From: QHCE01 sp038260095
GTDB lineage: Bacteria; Actinomycetota; Actinomycetes; Mycobacteriales; QHCE01
Assembly (NCBI GenBank): GCA_038260095.1
Contig: JBBSOC010000002.1
Span: 15,435-79,434, forward strand
Direction of reading: 5' to 3'
Length of the DNA: 64,000 nt
Positions 1 to 6,996 of this stretch are shown here, piece by piece. Every line of letters begins with the position of its first letter. Position 1 is the first letter of the stretch. A program made the translations under genes and the position numbers. The notes below the pieces were generated by a model. That model did not search any database, was not told the DNA's origin, and saw nothing but the letters and a program-made list of their open reading frames with translations.

Positions 1-423
1 CTAGACCTTTCGGCATACCTAGAACCGCGTCGAGATGAGTACTACACCCGATTACTGGCGGTAAGTATGCACGGCGATTGGCCTGGCTGGATAGAGTTTT
101 TTTTGGGTGTGGTCGCGCATCAGGCCGACGACGTGACGCGACGGGCCACAGCGCTTCAAGCTCTGCGCGGGGAGTATCGAACCCAGGTGACATCAGCACG
201 TGCGTCCAGTCTGCTTCCACGACTGGTGGACGCGCTGTTTGAAACTCCAGCCATGACCATCGGGCGCGCCGCTGAGCTGCTCGGGGTCACCCACCGATCG
301 GCAGCACTCAATGTAGGCAAGCTCGTGAACGCAGGTGTTTTAACTGAAGTCAAGCCCAACGGGCGCACCCGACTCTTTCTTGCCGCAGAGATCCTTCGGG
401 TGCTAAACGGGGAGCTCACGTAG
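1..423 (+). CDS. Fic family protein, C-terminal part (cut by window edge)
   Basis: The frame is open from the first base of the window, so this is the 3' part of a longer gene. The fragment begins with a SAYLEPRRDEYYTRLL block followed by GDWPGWIEFFL, which is typical of the helical end of the Fic fold. It finishes with a winged-helix segment (AAELLGVTHRSAALNVGKLVNAGVL), as in Fic proteins that carry a C-terminal DNA-binding wing. The catalytic HPFxDGNGR loop would lie upstream, outside the window, so activity cannot be judged. Fic proteins usually transfer AMP to target proteins, often as toxins. An internal ATG at 67 is not the true start, because the similarity continues upstream of it. 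It sits in a stretch with two toxin-antitoxin loci. Confidence 0.85.
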   Translation, partial: LDLSAYLEPRRDEYYTRLLAVSMHGDWPGWIEFFLGVVAHQADDVTRRATALQALRGEYRTQVTSARASSLLPRLVDALFETPAMTIGRAAELLGVTHRSAALNVGKLVNAGVLTEVKPNGRTRLFLAAEILRVLNGELT

Positions 424-460
424 CCGAAGGGTTGGGATGAACAAGCCACAGAGTCGAGGG

Positions 461-729
461 CTACGCCCGATCTTCATACACCTTGCTACGATGGGCTATC
501 CGCACAACATCAATGGCGAGGCGGTCGTCGTAAATGCCGTAGGCAATACGGTAGTTTGCGCCTACCCGGATACGCCAGGTGTGTTGCTCTCCGACAAGTT
601 TCTTCACGCCATGCGGTCGGGGCTCGTCAGCGAGCGCGCCGATAGCCGTAACCATCTGTTGCTGCACCTGCAGGGGAAGCTTTTAAGCTCACGCCTTGCC
701 CTAGAGAGGTATTCAATCTTGTAGGCCAC
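461..729 (-). pseudogene. RelE/ParE-type toxin, frameshifted
   Basis: Reading from a GTG at 729, the frame gives VAYKIEYLSRARRELKSFP. A second frame then continues with VQQQMVTAIGALADEPRPHGVKKL and ends in HRSKVYEDRA. Together they form one ordinary RelE/ParE toxin, an mRNA interferase or gyrase poison fold of about 88 residues. The join lies in a run of four G (plus strand 673-676), and adding one base restores the frame (FPLQVQQQ). The GTG start overlaps the TAG stop of the antitoxin by one base, the usual toxin-antitoxin layout. As it stands no full toxin can be made, unless the single-base loss is a sequencing error or ribosomes slip there. Confidence 0.8.
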
Positions 730-1013
730 TAGATCAAACCAAGCTCTGCCTTGATGGACTCATGCGAGTAGCGCGGCCCACCCTCGGCTTTAGCCTCCTT
801 TGCCGCGGCTATATCCTCAGCATCTTCTAGGGCCTCAATCGCTGCTGTAACAGCCGCCGCACCGGCGGCAGCCACCTCAAGGGGTACAACCGCGGCAAAT
901 TTGACGCCCGCATGGGTCAGGTACACCACCTTGCCATGCTCGGCGTCGGCCATAGCATCCCTAATCGGCTCGGGCAGCTCAGCCCTGGCGGGGGACTCAT
1001 AGGTAGTGGTCAT
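729..1013 (-). CDS. Phd/YefM-like antitoxin
   Basis: A 94-residue protein with the Phd/YefM layout. A short DNA-binding N-terminal part with a VVYLTHAGVKFAAVVPLEVA block is followed by an acidic, Ala-rich helix that would wrap the toxin (EALEDAEDIAAAKEAKAEGG). It ends one base into the start codon of the broken RelE-type toxin, so the two form one operon. Antitoxins of this family neutralise their toxin and repress their own promoter. The start is supported by a -10 like TAGAGT seven bases ahead of the ATG, which suggests a leaderless mRNA. Confidence 0.8.
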   Translation of the reverse strand: MTTTYESPARAELPEPIRDAMADAEHGKVVYLTHAGVKFAAVVPLEVAAAGAAAVTAAIEALEDAEDIAAAKEAKAEGGPRYSHESIKAELGLI

Positions 1014-1020
1014 GACTTTA

Positions 1021-1026
1021 ACTCTA
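1021..1026 (-). promoter_or_regulatory. -10 box of antitoxin gene, leaderless
   Basis: TAGAGT on the minus strand ends seven bases before the ATG at 1013. That places transcription start at or next to the start codon. There is no Shine-Dalgarno sequence. A clear -35 box is not visible. The same seven-base spacing is seen at the second toxin-antitoxin locus. Confidence 0.45.
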
Positions 1027-1178
1027 CGCGCTCAGGCGGCGGAAATTTCATCGTTGCCACCATTAGGCAAACAATCACGAGTAACAGCATCCACCTTCTA
1101 CCCGATTACCTGTCGCATGTCGCCGACATTCGTGCCGAGCAGTGGGTCTGACCAAATACTCTAGAAAGGAGGTAACGG

Positions 1179-1400
1179 GTGAGCTTTTGGATCGTCGTTA
1201 GCCTACTGATTGTCTTATACCTGATCGCTTCTAATCGGTGGCCATTCATCGCATGCGGCTGCTGTAGCGGCACCGGCAAACACAATAGTCCCACAGGTAG
1301 GGCGTGGCGAAAATGTCGACGGTGCAAAGGCAACGGATCACAGCTCAGAGCCGGACGCAAGTTTTGGCTGCGGACACGAGGAGTACCCAGTAAAAAGTAA
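1179..1400 (+). CDS. Small membrane protein with CxxC clusters
   Basis: A 73-residue protein starting at GTG 1179, behind a strong ribosome site (AGAAAGGAGGT). Residues 3-17 form one hydrophobic membrane segment (IVVSLLIVLYLIA). The rest is basic and carries CGCCSGTG and CRRCKGNG, a pair of CxxCxGxG repeats like those of the DnaJ zinc domain, so zinc binding is plausible. Small proteins of this design are common near mobile or accessory genes in actinobacteria. Function is not known. It is transcribed opposite to the two flanking toxin-antitoxin loci. Confidence 0.7.
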   Translation: MSFWIVVSLLIVLYLIASNRWPFIACGCCSGTGKHNSPTGRAWRKCRRCKGNGSQLRAGRKFWLRTRGVPSKK

Positions 1401-1452
1401 TTAAGTCGAAGATCGAGCCTCAGCCAGGCAAGCTCGGAACGTAAGGCCATGC

Positions 1453-1752
1453 CTACGGTCGGCGGAAGATGTCGTGGCTGCCCACGCGGCGCCAGATGAC
1501 GTGTGGCTCACCGATTTTCTGCTGCTCGCCATAGGCGAAAGTAGCCCTGCCATCCGGTGCCCATGTCAGCTCCTACGCTCCTTCGTGCCCGGCTACAGGC
1601 TTAAGGCGTAATCCTTTAGGCAGATCCCCACCTCGTCGCAGCGCTTCGACAAATTTAGAAACACTTCGACGGAAAGCCGCCCGCTGGGAAGGGGTCAGCT
1701 TGCCCATGTCCCGCCGAAAGTGAGGCGCACGCCCATCATATGTCGGCGTCAC
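1453..1752 (-). pseudogene. Toxin of second TA locus, in-frame TAG
   Basis: From GTG at 1752 the frame reads VTPTYDGRAPHFRRDM, then KLTPSQRAAFRRSVSKF, then PKGLRLKPVAGHEGA. It hits TAG at 1573-1575 and continues in the same frame as ELTWAPDGRATFAYGE to IWRRVGSHDIFRRP and a normal stop at 1453. The whole is about 99 codons, a typical RelE-like toxin length. The context (HEGA-stop-ELTW) suggests that TGG (Trp) became TAG. The GTG overlaps the TGA stop of the antitoxin by four bases (GTGA). TAG is used as a normal stop elsewhere in this window, so reassignment is unlikely. Confidence 0.8.
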
Positions 1753-2063
1753 CTAGACTGTCGATTCTTCTCGCAGTTCAGCTCATCAATCAAAGCGTCC
1801 AGCGACGCTAGGAACTCCTCGCCGGTCATGGCCACCGATTTCCGATTAGGGTCGGCGAGCTCGGCGTCTACTTCGCGTTCGCCTTCCTGCCACTCTGGAG
1901 TCCAAAACCACCACTGCTCGGGATCGATAGGGGTCACTACCGCCACGGGGCGACCATCACGCGACAGCGGAACCACCTGACCGGCGACCACAGCGTCGTC
2001 GTCTGCGGCCGGGATAACCAGCTGCGCACCCGAAGGTAGCTCATAAGCGTGGGCGGTAGTCAT
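1749..2063 (-). CDS. Antitoxin of second TA locus
   Basis: A protein of 104 residues starting MTTAHAYELPSGAQL. The frame is open further upstream to 2120, but the ATG at 2063 is preferred: a -35/-10 pair ends seven bases before it and the family normally starts here. The N-terminal half (VVPLSRDGRPVAVVTPID) resembles a Phd-type beta-strand dimer, and the C-terminal half is acidic (EGEREVDAELADPN) and would bind the toxin. It overlaps the toxin start by four bases. It probably still represses its own promoter although the toxin is broken. Confidence 0.65.
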   Translation of the reverse strand: MTTAHAYELPSGAQLVIPAADDDAVVAGQVVPLSRDGRPVAVVTPIDPEQWWFWTPEWQEGEREVDAELADPNRKSVAMTGEEFLASLDALIDELNCEKNRQSR

Positions 2064-2070
2064 AGCTTCT

Positions 2071-2099
2071 ACTGTACGTGCCGCTCTATGCCGTGTCAC
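2071..2099 (-). promoter_or_regulatory. Leaderless promoter of second antitoxin
   Basis: On the minus strand GTGACA (2094-2099) and TACAGT (2071-2076) are separated by 17 bases, close to the sigma-70 type consensus. TACAGT ends seven bases before the ATG at 2063, so the transcript should begin at the start codon. Confidence 0.55.
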
Positions 2100-2180
2100 C
2101 AGAACTGCAGACAATGCCATGCGAGCGCCGCCGGATCAGTCTGTTTGGGGCCGAAGGTGACTGCATTTTTCGGTCAAAGA

Positions 2181-2256
2181 TGGAGCCGCCTGTCGGAATC
2201 GAACCGACGACCTGCTCATTACGAATGAGCTGCTCTGCCGACTGAGCTAAGGCGGC
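2181..2256 (-). tRNA. tRNA-Thr (CGT)
   Basis: The reverse strand folds as a complete cloverleaf of 76 bases including an encoded CCA. The acceptor stem pairs GCCGCCT with AGGCGGC, the D-loop block is TAGCTCAGTCGGCAGAGC, and the T-arm is GTCGGTTCGATTCCGAC. The anticodon loop ATTCGTAAT gives CGT, for threonine. Its 3' end faces the Fic and toxin-antitoxin stretch, a usual position for integrated elements. Confidence 0.95.
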
Positions 2257-2321
2257 GGGGATGATGCTGGTGCGCAGATGAGTGTAGCGCGCTACACCGC
2301 CGCCGGCGGATTGCCGGTCAA

Positions 2322-3491
2322 CTACCCTTCATGCAGTGTGAGCATCATCGCCTCCACCGCGATCCGCGGCTTGACATTTTCGGCGATCGCGTCGCGACAG
2401 GCCAGCACCGCGTCGATCCGCCGCACGATCGACTCCGCCGACCAGCGCGCCGCGGCGGCCTGAGAAACCTCAGCGACATCGGGATGCACCAATTCGCTTC
2501 CCGCGCCAACGCACACCATCAACACATCACGGTAAAAGGCTGCCAAGTCCACCAACGCGCGATCCAAGCAGTCTCGGCGGGTGCGCGTAGCGCGCGACTT
2601 CTGTTTTCGTGCGAGCTCTTTTTGCGCGGCAGAAGCCCCCCGTGCAGCTGCCTGTGAGCCCTTACCGGAGCCGCCAGCACCCAGTGCCCGGGTAAGCTGC
2701 TCGGACTCGTATTCATCCGATTCGCCGATGAGCGCGCTGGCCTGAGCATCAGTTTGTTTAATCAGCTCATCGGCCGCGGCAAAACATGCGCCCACACCAG
2801 ACAAGGAACGAGGCAGCCCTAAAACCGCGGCACGATGCTGCTGGGCCGCGGCGTCTACAGCAAGCCGACGCGCCCGTCCTACATGGCCTTGCGCCGCCGC
2901 GGCCGCCCACTGCGCCGTTCGCGGCGACACCCCGTCTCGCCGCACCAATACACTGGCCACCGCATCCGAGGATGGCGAGCGCAACATCACTAGGCGGCAT
3001 CGCGAGCGCAATGTCACACTCACATCCTCTGGATGGATAGAAGGGGCGCACAGCAAAAATATTGTGCGCGCGGCGGGTTCTTCCACGGCTTTCAGTAGGG
3101 CATTCGCCGCGGCCTCGGTGAGCCGGTCGGCATCTTCGATCAACAGAATTTGCCATCTGCCGACCGTGGGCGAACTTGCTGCGCGCAACACTAGCGCCCG
3201 CATGTCATCCACACCGATGGTCAGGCCTTCCGGTATCACGCGGCGCACATCGGCATGGCTGCCCGCCAACGTTGTATGGCACGCGTGGCACGCACCGCAA
3301 CCGCCCTGTTCACATTGCAGTGCCGCGGCGAACGCCAGCGCCGCCACCGAACGACCAGAACCGGCTGGACCAGTGAACAACCACGCATGAGTCATGGCCG
3401 CATTGGCGGCTCCGGTTGAGGAACGCCGTGCCGCGGCCTGCAGCATGACCAACGCGTCCTGTTGACCGACAAGCGCCTCAAATACACTCAC
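2322..3491 (-). CDS. holB: DNA polymerase III subunit delta'
   Basis: Delta' is the clamp-loader subunit that helps open the sliding clamp onto DNA. The 389-residue protein has the AAA+ layout. Its P-loop GPAGSGRS (residues 41-48) has Arg where an ATP-binding loader has Lys, as expected for the non-hydrolysing delta' subunit. A zinc module follows with Cys at 60, 65, 68 and 71, then LLIEDADRL as the Walker B region and LRSRCR as the sensor region. The ATG overlaps the stop of the upstream MFS-tmk gene by a few bases, so the two are translated together. The tmk-holB pairing is common in bacteria. Confidence 0.9.
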   Translation of the reverse strand: MSVFEALVGQQDALVMLQAAARRSSTGAANAAMTHAWLFTGPAGSGRSVAALAFAAALQCEQGGCGACHACHTTLAGSHADVRRVIPEGLTIGVDDMRALVLRAASSPTVGRWQILLIEDADRLTEAAANALLKAVEEPAARTIFLLCAPSIHPEDVSVTLRSRCRLVMLRSPSSDAVASVLVRRDGVSPRTAQWAAAAAQGHVGRARRLAVDAAAQQHRAAVLGLPRSLSGVGACFAAADELIKQTDAQASALIGESDEYESEQLTRALGAGGSGKGSQAAARGASAAQKELARKQKSRATRTRRDCLDRALVDLAAFYRDVLMVCVGAGSELVHPDVAEVSQAAAARWSAESIVRRIDAVLACRDAIAENVKPRIAVEAMMLTLHEG

Positions 3492-5671
3492 CAGGGCGCG
3501 TCCGTCGGAGCCGTTGCTGAATCTGCCGCAAGGGGAGCCGCCGGACCTAAGTTGCTGGGGGGAGCGGCGTCACCACTAACCGGTACGCTCCCAGCTGACC
3601 GCGGCCCAACCATCTGGTCGGGAAGCATAGCTAGCAGCTTGCTGCGGATCTGCTCAGCGAGCTCTTCGAGATTACTGGCGCCGTCGAGCACCAAATACCG
3701 CGAAGGGCAAGCGTTGGCTCGGTCTAAAAACGCCTCACGCACTCGTTGGTGGAACGCCAATGCTTGCCCTTCAATCCGGTCATGCGCTCCGCGCTCACCA
3801 ACCCGAGCCAGCCCCACCCGAGGGTCAATATCCAGCAGCACTACTAGGTCCGGTTTCAACGTCTGACTGGCCCAATCTGACAACCAGGCCACTTCTGCCA
3901 GCGGCAAGCCTCGACCAGCACCCTGATAGGCCAGCGACGAATCGACATAGCGGTCGCTGACCACAACGCACCCGCGGCGCAGCGCGGGCCGGATCACCGT
4001 CTCCACATGCTGGGCTCGATCAGCGGCGTACAGCAATGCCTCAGTCCGCGGCGTCGGGGCTTGTGCTTCCACACCCAATACCAACGTGCGAACCCGTCCA
4101 CCTAGCTGCGTGCCGCCGGGTTCCCGCGTAAGCACAGCGCTGCAGCCCACTTCCAGTAGCCAATCAGCCAACCGCTGCGCCTGCACGGATTTACCCGCGC
4201 CCTCACCACCTTCGAGTACCACGAAGACCCCACCTGGCTCGCTGCCGGGAATAGACAACGGTCGACCTCGCATACAGGCCCATAAGTCCGCCAGCACCGG
4301 CACGCCTGGCTTGTCGTCCATGCGGCGAAACGCCACTACACCGGTGATGATGCCCAGCGCGCCGCCCACAGCCAGCAGTACTCGTGCGGCGCTGATCGAA
4401 ATATCCAACGACCCCAACGAAAAATGTCTAGATCCGACTAAACCCCCCAACACTGACGCACCAGCGATAGCCAGCATCAGTACAACACGCACCATCGACT
4501 GCACGAACGCGAAAATCCGACCCCGCAGGGCATCGGCAACCTCCACACCCAGCAGAGTCATTCCGGATAGGTATGCCATTCCCGCGCCCATACCCACGAA
4601 TAACACCAACGGCATAGCGGCCGCCAGATGCGGCGCGATAGCAAGCAGCGCCACGGAGGCACCCGCGAACACAATGCTGATTCCAAACCAGCGCCGACGA
4701 GATAGATCTCGTACCAACGCGGGACCAGAAGCCATTCCCAGGCCCAGGCCAACAAAGATGGTGCCAAATAGCAGACCAAATGCGGCGTTACCGCCAGAAA
4801 GGCTGGCCGCGTAAAACTTGGCGACGCCAATCACAACCCCACCAGCCGCGAACGCTCCCAAGATTCCATACACCAGGCCCCGCACCATGGGAGTGCGTCG
4901 AACAAAGTTCCAGCCGTCAGCCAATGACCGAAACAAGCTTGGCGCACGTGTAGCCGAGCCAGGTTCACTGGTGCGCCGACCAGAGAGCTGCGGAATGAAG
5001 AACAGCACCACCGTGGCCGCTGTAAGAAATGTTACGGCGTTGATGTATAACGCCCAATCCAACGGTGAAATCCAGAGGCGGGATGGGTGGTCGTCGACCA
5101 ACAGCAGCAGACCTCGCGACAGCGCGGCAATGATCAACGCCGCCAGCACAGGAGTTACACCGAAGGTAGTAATTAAGCTGAGCTGATTAGCGGCCTCGAG
5201 CCGTTGCTGCGGAACGAGGTTAGGCACCGAGGCTTCTTTGGCTGGAATCCAAAACATCCCCACTACCTCAGTGAGGAATGTTGCCACCAGCGCCCACGTC
5301 ACTGCCACCGGCGCGGAATCAGCCAGCAGCGCTACGGTGGGAATCGAGGCGAATAGCGCGAAACGCAGCAGATCACAGAACGCCATAGTCCGACGGCGAT
5401 CAAATCGGTCAGCGAAAACCCCAGCCAGCGGACCAAGTAGTAGCGCCGGCAGCAAGCGGACCACGATAACGCCACCAAAAGCCGCCCCTTGAGCGGTAGA
5501 ACCCTGCACCTGCGCGGCCGCGAACAAACTTGTCGCGAGCAGTCCCAACCAGTCACCGAAGCTCGACAACCCCAGAACGAGCCAGAGCCGGCGGAAAGGA
5601 GCGATTCGGAGCACCGCCCGTACACTGGCGAAATCAGCAGCGGAGCTTGAGGGCTTTAATTCAGTGCTGAT
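3488..5671 (-). CDS. tmk: MFS transporter-thymidylate kinase fusion
   Basis: The N-terminal part, about 440 residues, is a 12-helix major facilitator domain (FRRLWLVLGLSSFGDWLGLL, then GVFADRFDRRR). The C-terminal 200 residues are dTMP kinase: P-loop GGEGAGKS, then REPGGT, then DRYVDSSLAYQGAGRGL. The kinase makes dTDP for DNA synthesis; the cargo of the transporter half is unknown. Such fusions occur in Pseudonocardiales-type actinobacteria. The start is odd. A good ribosome site AAGGAG lies seven bases before ATC at 5671-5669, and the frame from there reads ISTELKPSSSAADFASVRAVLRI, which matches the usual MSTEL... start. The first standard start codon is GTG at 5614, which has no ribosome site. 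Confidence 0.88.
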   Translation of the reverse strand: MSTELKPSSSAADFASVRAVLRIAPFRRLWLVLGLSSFGDWLGLLATSLFAAAQVQGSTAQGAAFGGVIVVRLLPALLLGPLAGVFADRFDRRRTMAFCDLLRFALFASIPTVALLADSAPVAVTWALVATFLTEVVGMFWIPAKEASVPNLVPQQRLEAANQLSLITTFGVTPVLAALIIAALSRGLLLLVDDHPSRLWISPLDWALYINAVTFLTAATVVLFFIPQLSGRRTSEPGSATRAPSLFRSLADGWNFVRRTPMVRGLVYGILGAFAAGGVVIGVAKFYAASLSGGNAAFGLLFGTIFVGLGLGMASGPALVRDLSRRRWFGISIVFAGASVALLAIAPHLAAAMPLVLFVGMGAGMAYLSGMTLLGVEVADALRGRIFAFVQSMVRVVLMLAIAGASVLGGLVGSRHFSLGSLDISISAARVLLAVGGALGIITGVVAFRRMDDKPGVPVLADLWACMRGRPLSIPGSEPGGVFVVLEGGEGAGKSVQAQRLADWLLEVGCSAVLTREPGGTQLGGRVRTLVLGVEAQAPTPRTEALLYAADRAQHVETVIRPALRRGCVVVSDRYVDSSLAYQGAGRGLPLAEVAWLSDWASQTLKPDLVVLLDIDPRVGLARVGERGAHDRIEGQALAFHQRVREAFLDRANACPSRYLVLDGASNLEELAEQIRSKLLAMLPDQMVGPRSAGSVPVSGDAAPPSNLGPAAPLAADSATAPTDAPW

Positions 5672-5946
5672 GAGGAATCTCCTTACCTGGGGGCGTCAAG
5701 ACCGCGGGCGGATAGCACCGTAAACCTGAGTAAAGGTGACAACCGCGCAGGCACATGACGAACTTGCCTCCACACTCTAACCTGAGCGGCGTTCCCTAGC
5801 GGGTGGCTATGGCAAATTACGAGCGCTACCTCACATGAAAAACCCGAGTGCACCTTGCAGCCATCAGATAACTGGGATGCCGCGCTGAAAACCCTCAGCC
5901 AACTCTCCAACAAACAAATCCTGCAGCTCTCTCGCAGTAAATCGGC

Positions 5947-6915
5947 CTATACCAGCGGACCGTCGTCGTTGCGGAGTGTGGTTACCCAGTACGAGTACAG
6001 ACCGACCTCACCCGTGAGCGCCGCCAGATATGCAGTCGCCGCATTGGCAACCAGCAATCGAGGCAACAGAGCGATAAGGGCCTTTGCTAGCCGCTGGTGC
6101 CGAAAGAAGCGCTCACCCAATTCGACTATTCGCCGCACCGAAGGCAGCACCATGAGGCTGACGTCCTCATCCCCGACAACCGTGAATCTCTGGCCTCGGG
6201 CGTGCTCGACGACTGCGGGATAGCTTTCCATCCCACCCAGCGCCATGCCGCCTTCAAAGAACAATCGCCCGACTCGCTCGGTTTCGTTAACCGGCTCCCG
6301 TGCGCGGTAACCGTCTGACATCATAAACAGCCCACCAGGCTCGAGGACTCGACGGAGCTGAGCAAAAAACAGGGCCTTTGTACTGCTATGACACAGGCCC
6401 TCGACTATAAAGGCCACACCAAACTCAGCCACACCAAACTGGCTAAGATCGTGATAGTTCCCTTCCACCAGCCGGACATTTGGCATACGGACCAGCCGCT
6501 TGCGGGCTTGATCGATCTGGCCGTTGGGTAAGTCCAACCCCACAAACTGAACGTCGGGAAACCTCTCGGCGAGGTAACGCAGGTTAGCGCCCTGGCCGGT
6601 TGCGAGCTCGAGCACCTTTTTTGTACCGGTGTCTCGGATGAGCTGTCCAACTATGCGAACGACCTCTTCGTAGTCGGTCGGTTTGAGCTGACCATCACGA
6701 CTGATACCGAAATGGACATAACCGTTACGGTTGTGAAACCAGCGGTATGCGAGTTTGCATACTCGATAATAGCGGGCCGTAATCTTGGAATCGGTGAAGT
6801 CGGGGCGCTCGAAGCTGTTGACATCAAACCAATCCGTCAGCTGTGCCACCCGCGCCGCGTATTCTCGTGCAGCCGCTGAGGAGTGCTCCGCAGCTTCGTC
6901 TCGGCAACTTGTCAT
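5947..6915 (-). CDS. Class I SAM-dependent methyltransferase
   Basis: A 322-residue protein with a Rossmann methyltransferase core. Motif I is VLELATGQGANLRYLAERFP (about residues 100-119), the acidic loop is VGLDLPNGQID, and motif II/III is VAFIVEGLCHSSTKALFFAQLRRVLEPGGLFMMSD. The N-terminal region (YYRVCKLAYRWFHNRNGYVHFGIS) resembles methyltransferases acting on small lipophilic or natural-product substrates. The substrate cannot be read from sequence. It stands alone between topA and the MFS-tmk gene. The roughly 275 bases between it and the fusion gene hold no gene I can support. Confidence 0.75.
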   Translation of the reverse strand: MTSCRDEAAEHSSAAAREYAARVAQLTDWFDVNSFERPDFTDSKITARYYRVCKLAYRWFHNRNGYVHFGISRDGQLKPTDYEEVVRIVGQLIRDTGTKKVLELATGQGANLRYLAERFPDVQFVGLDLPNGQIDQARKRLVRMPNVRLVEGNYHDLSQFGVAEFGVAFIVEGLCHSSTKALFFAQLRRVLEPGGLFMMSDGYRAREPVNETERVGRLFFEGGMALGGMESYPAVVEHARGQRFTVVGDEDVSLMVLPSVRRIVELGERFFRHQRLAKALIALLPRLLVANAATAYLAALTGEVGLYSYWVTTLRNDDGPLV

Positions 6916-6996
6916 GGAAATCAGGTTAATGCAGCATTGCCCTGAACGTCGCTCTAGCCTACGGCAAGCATCAGTGCGCTATGGCGTGTGCCTTAC

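Noticed and set aside
4086..4814. Open frame of 242 codons opposite the MFS-tmk fusion
   Set aside because: Antisense shadow; low complexity Pro/Thr/Ser product.
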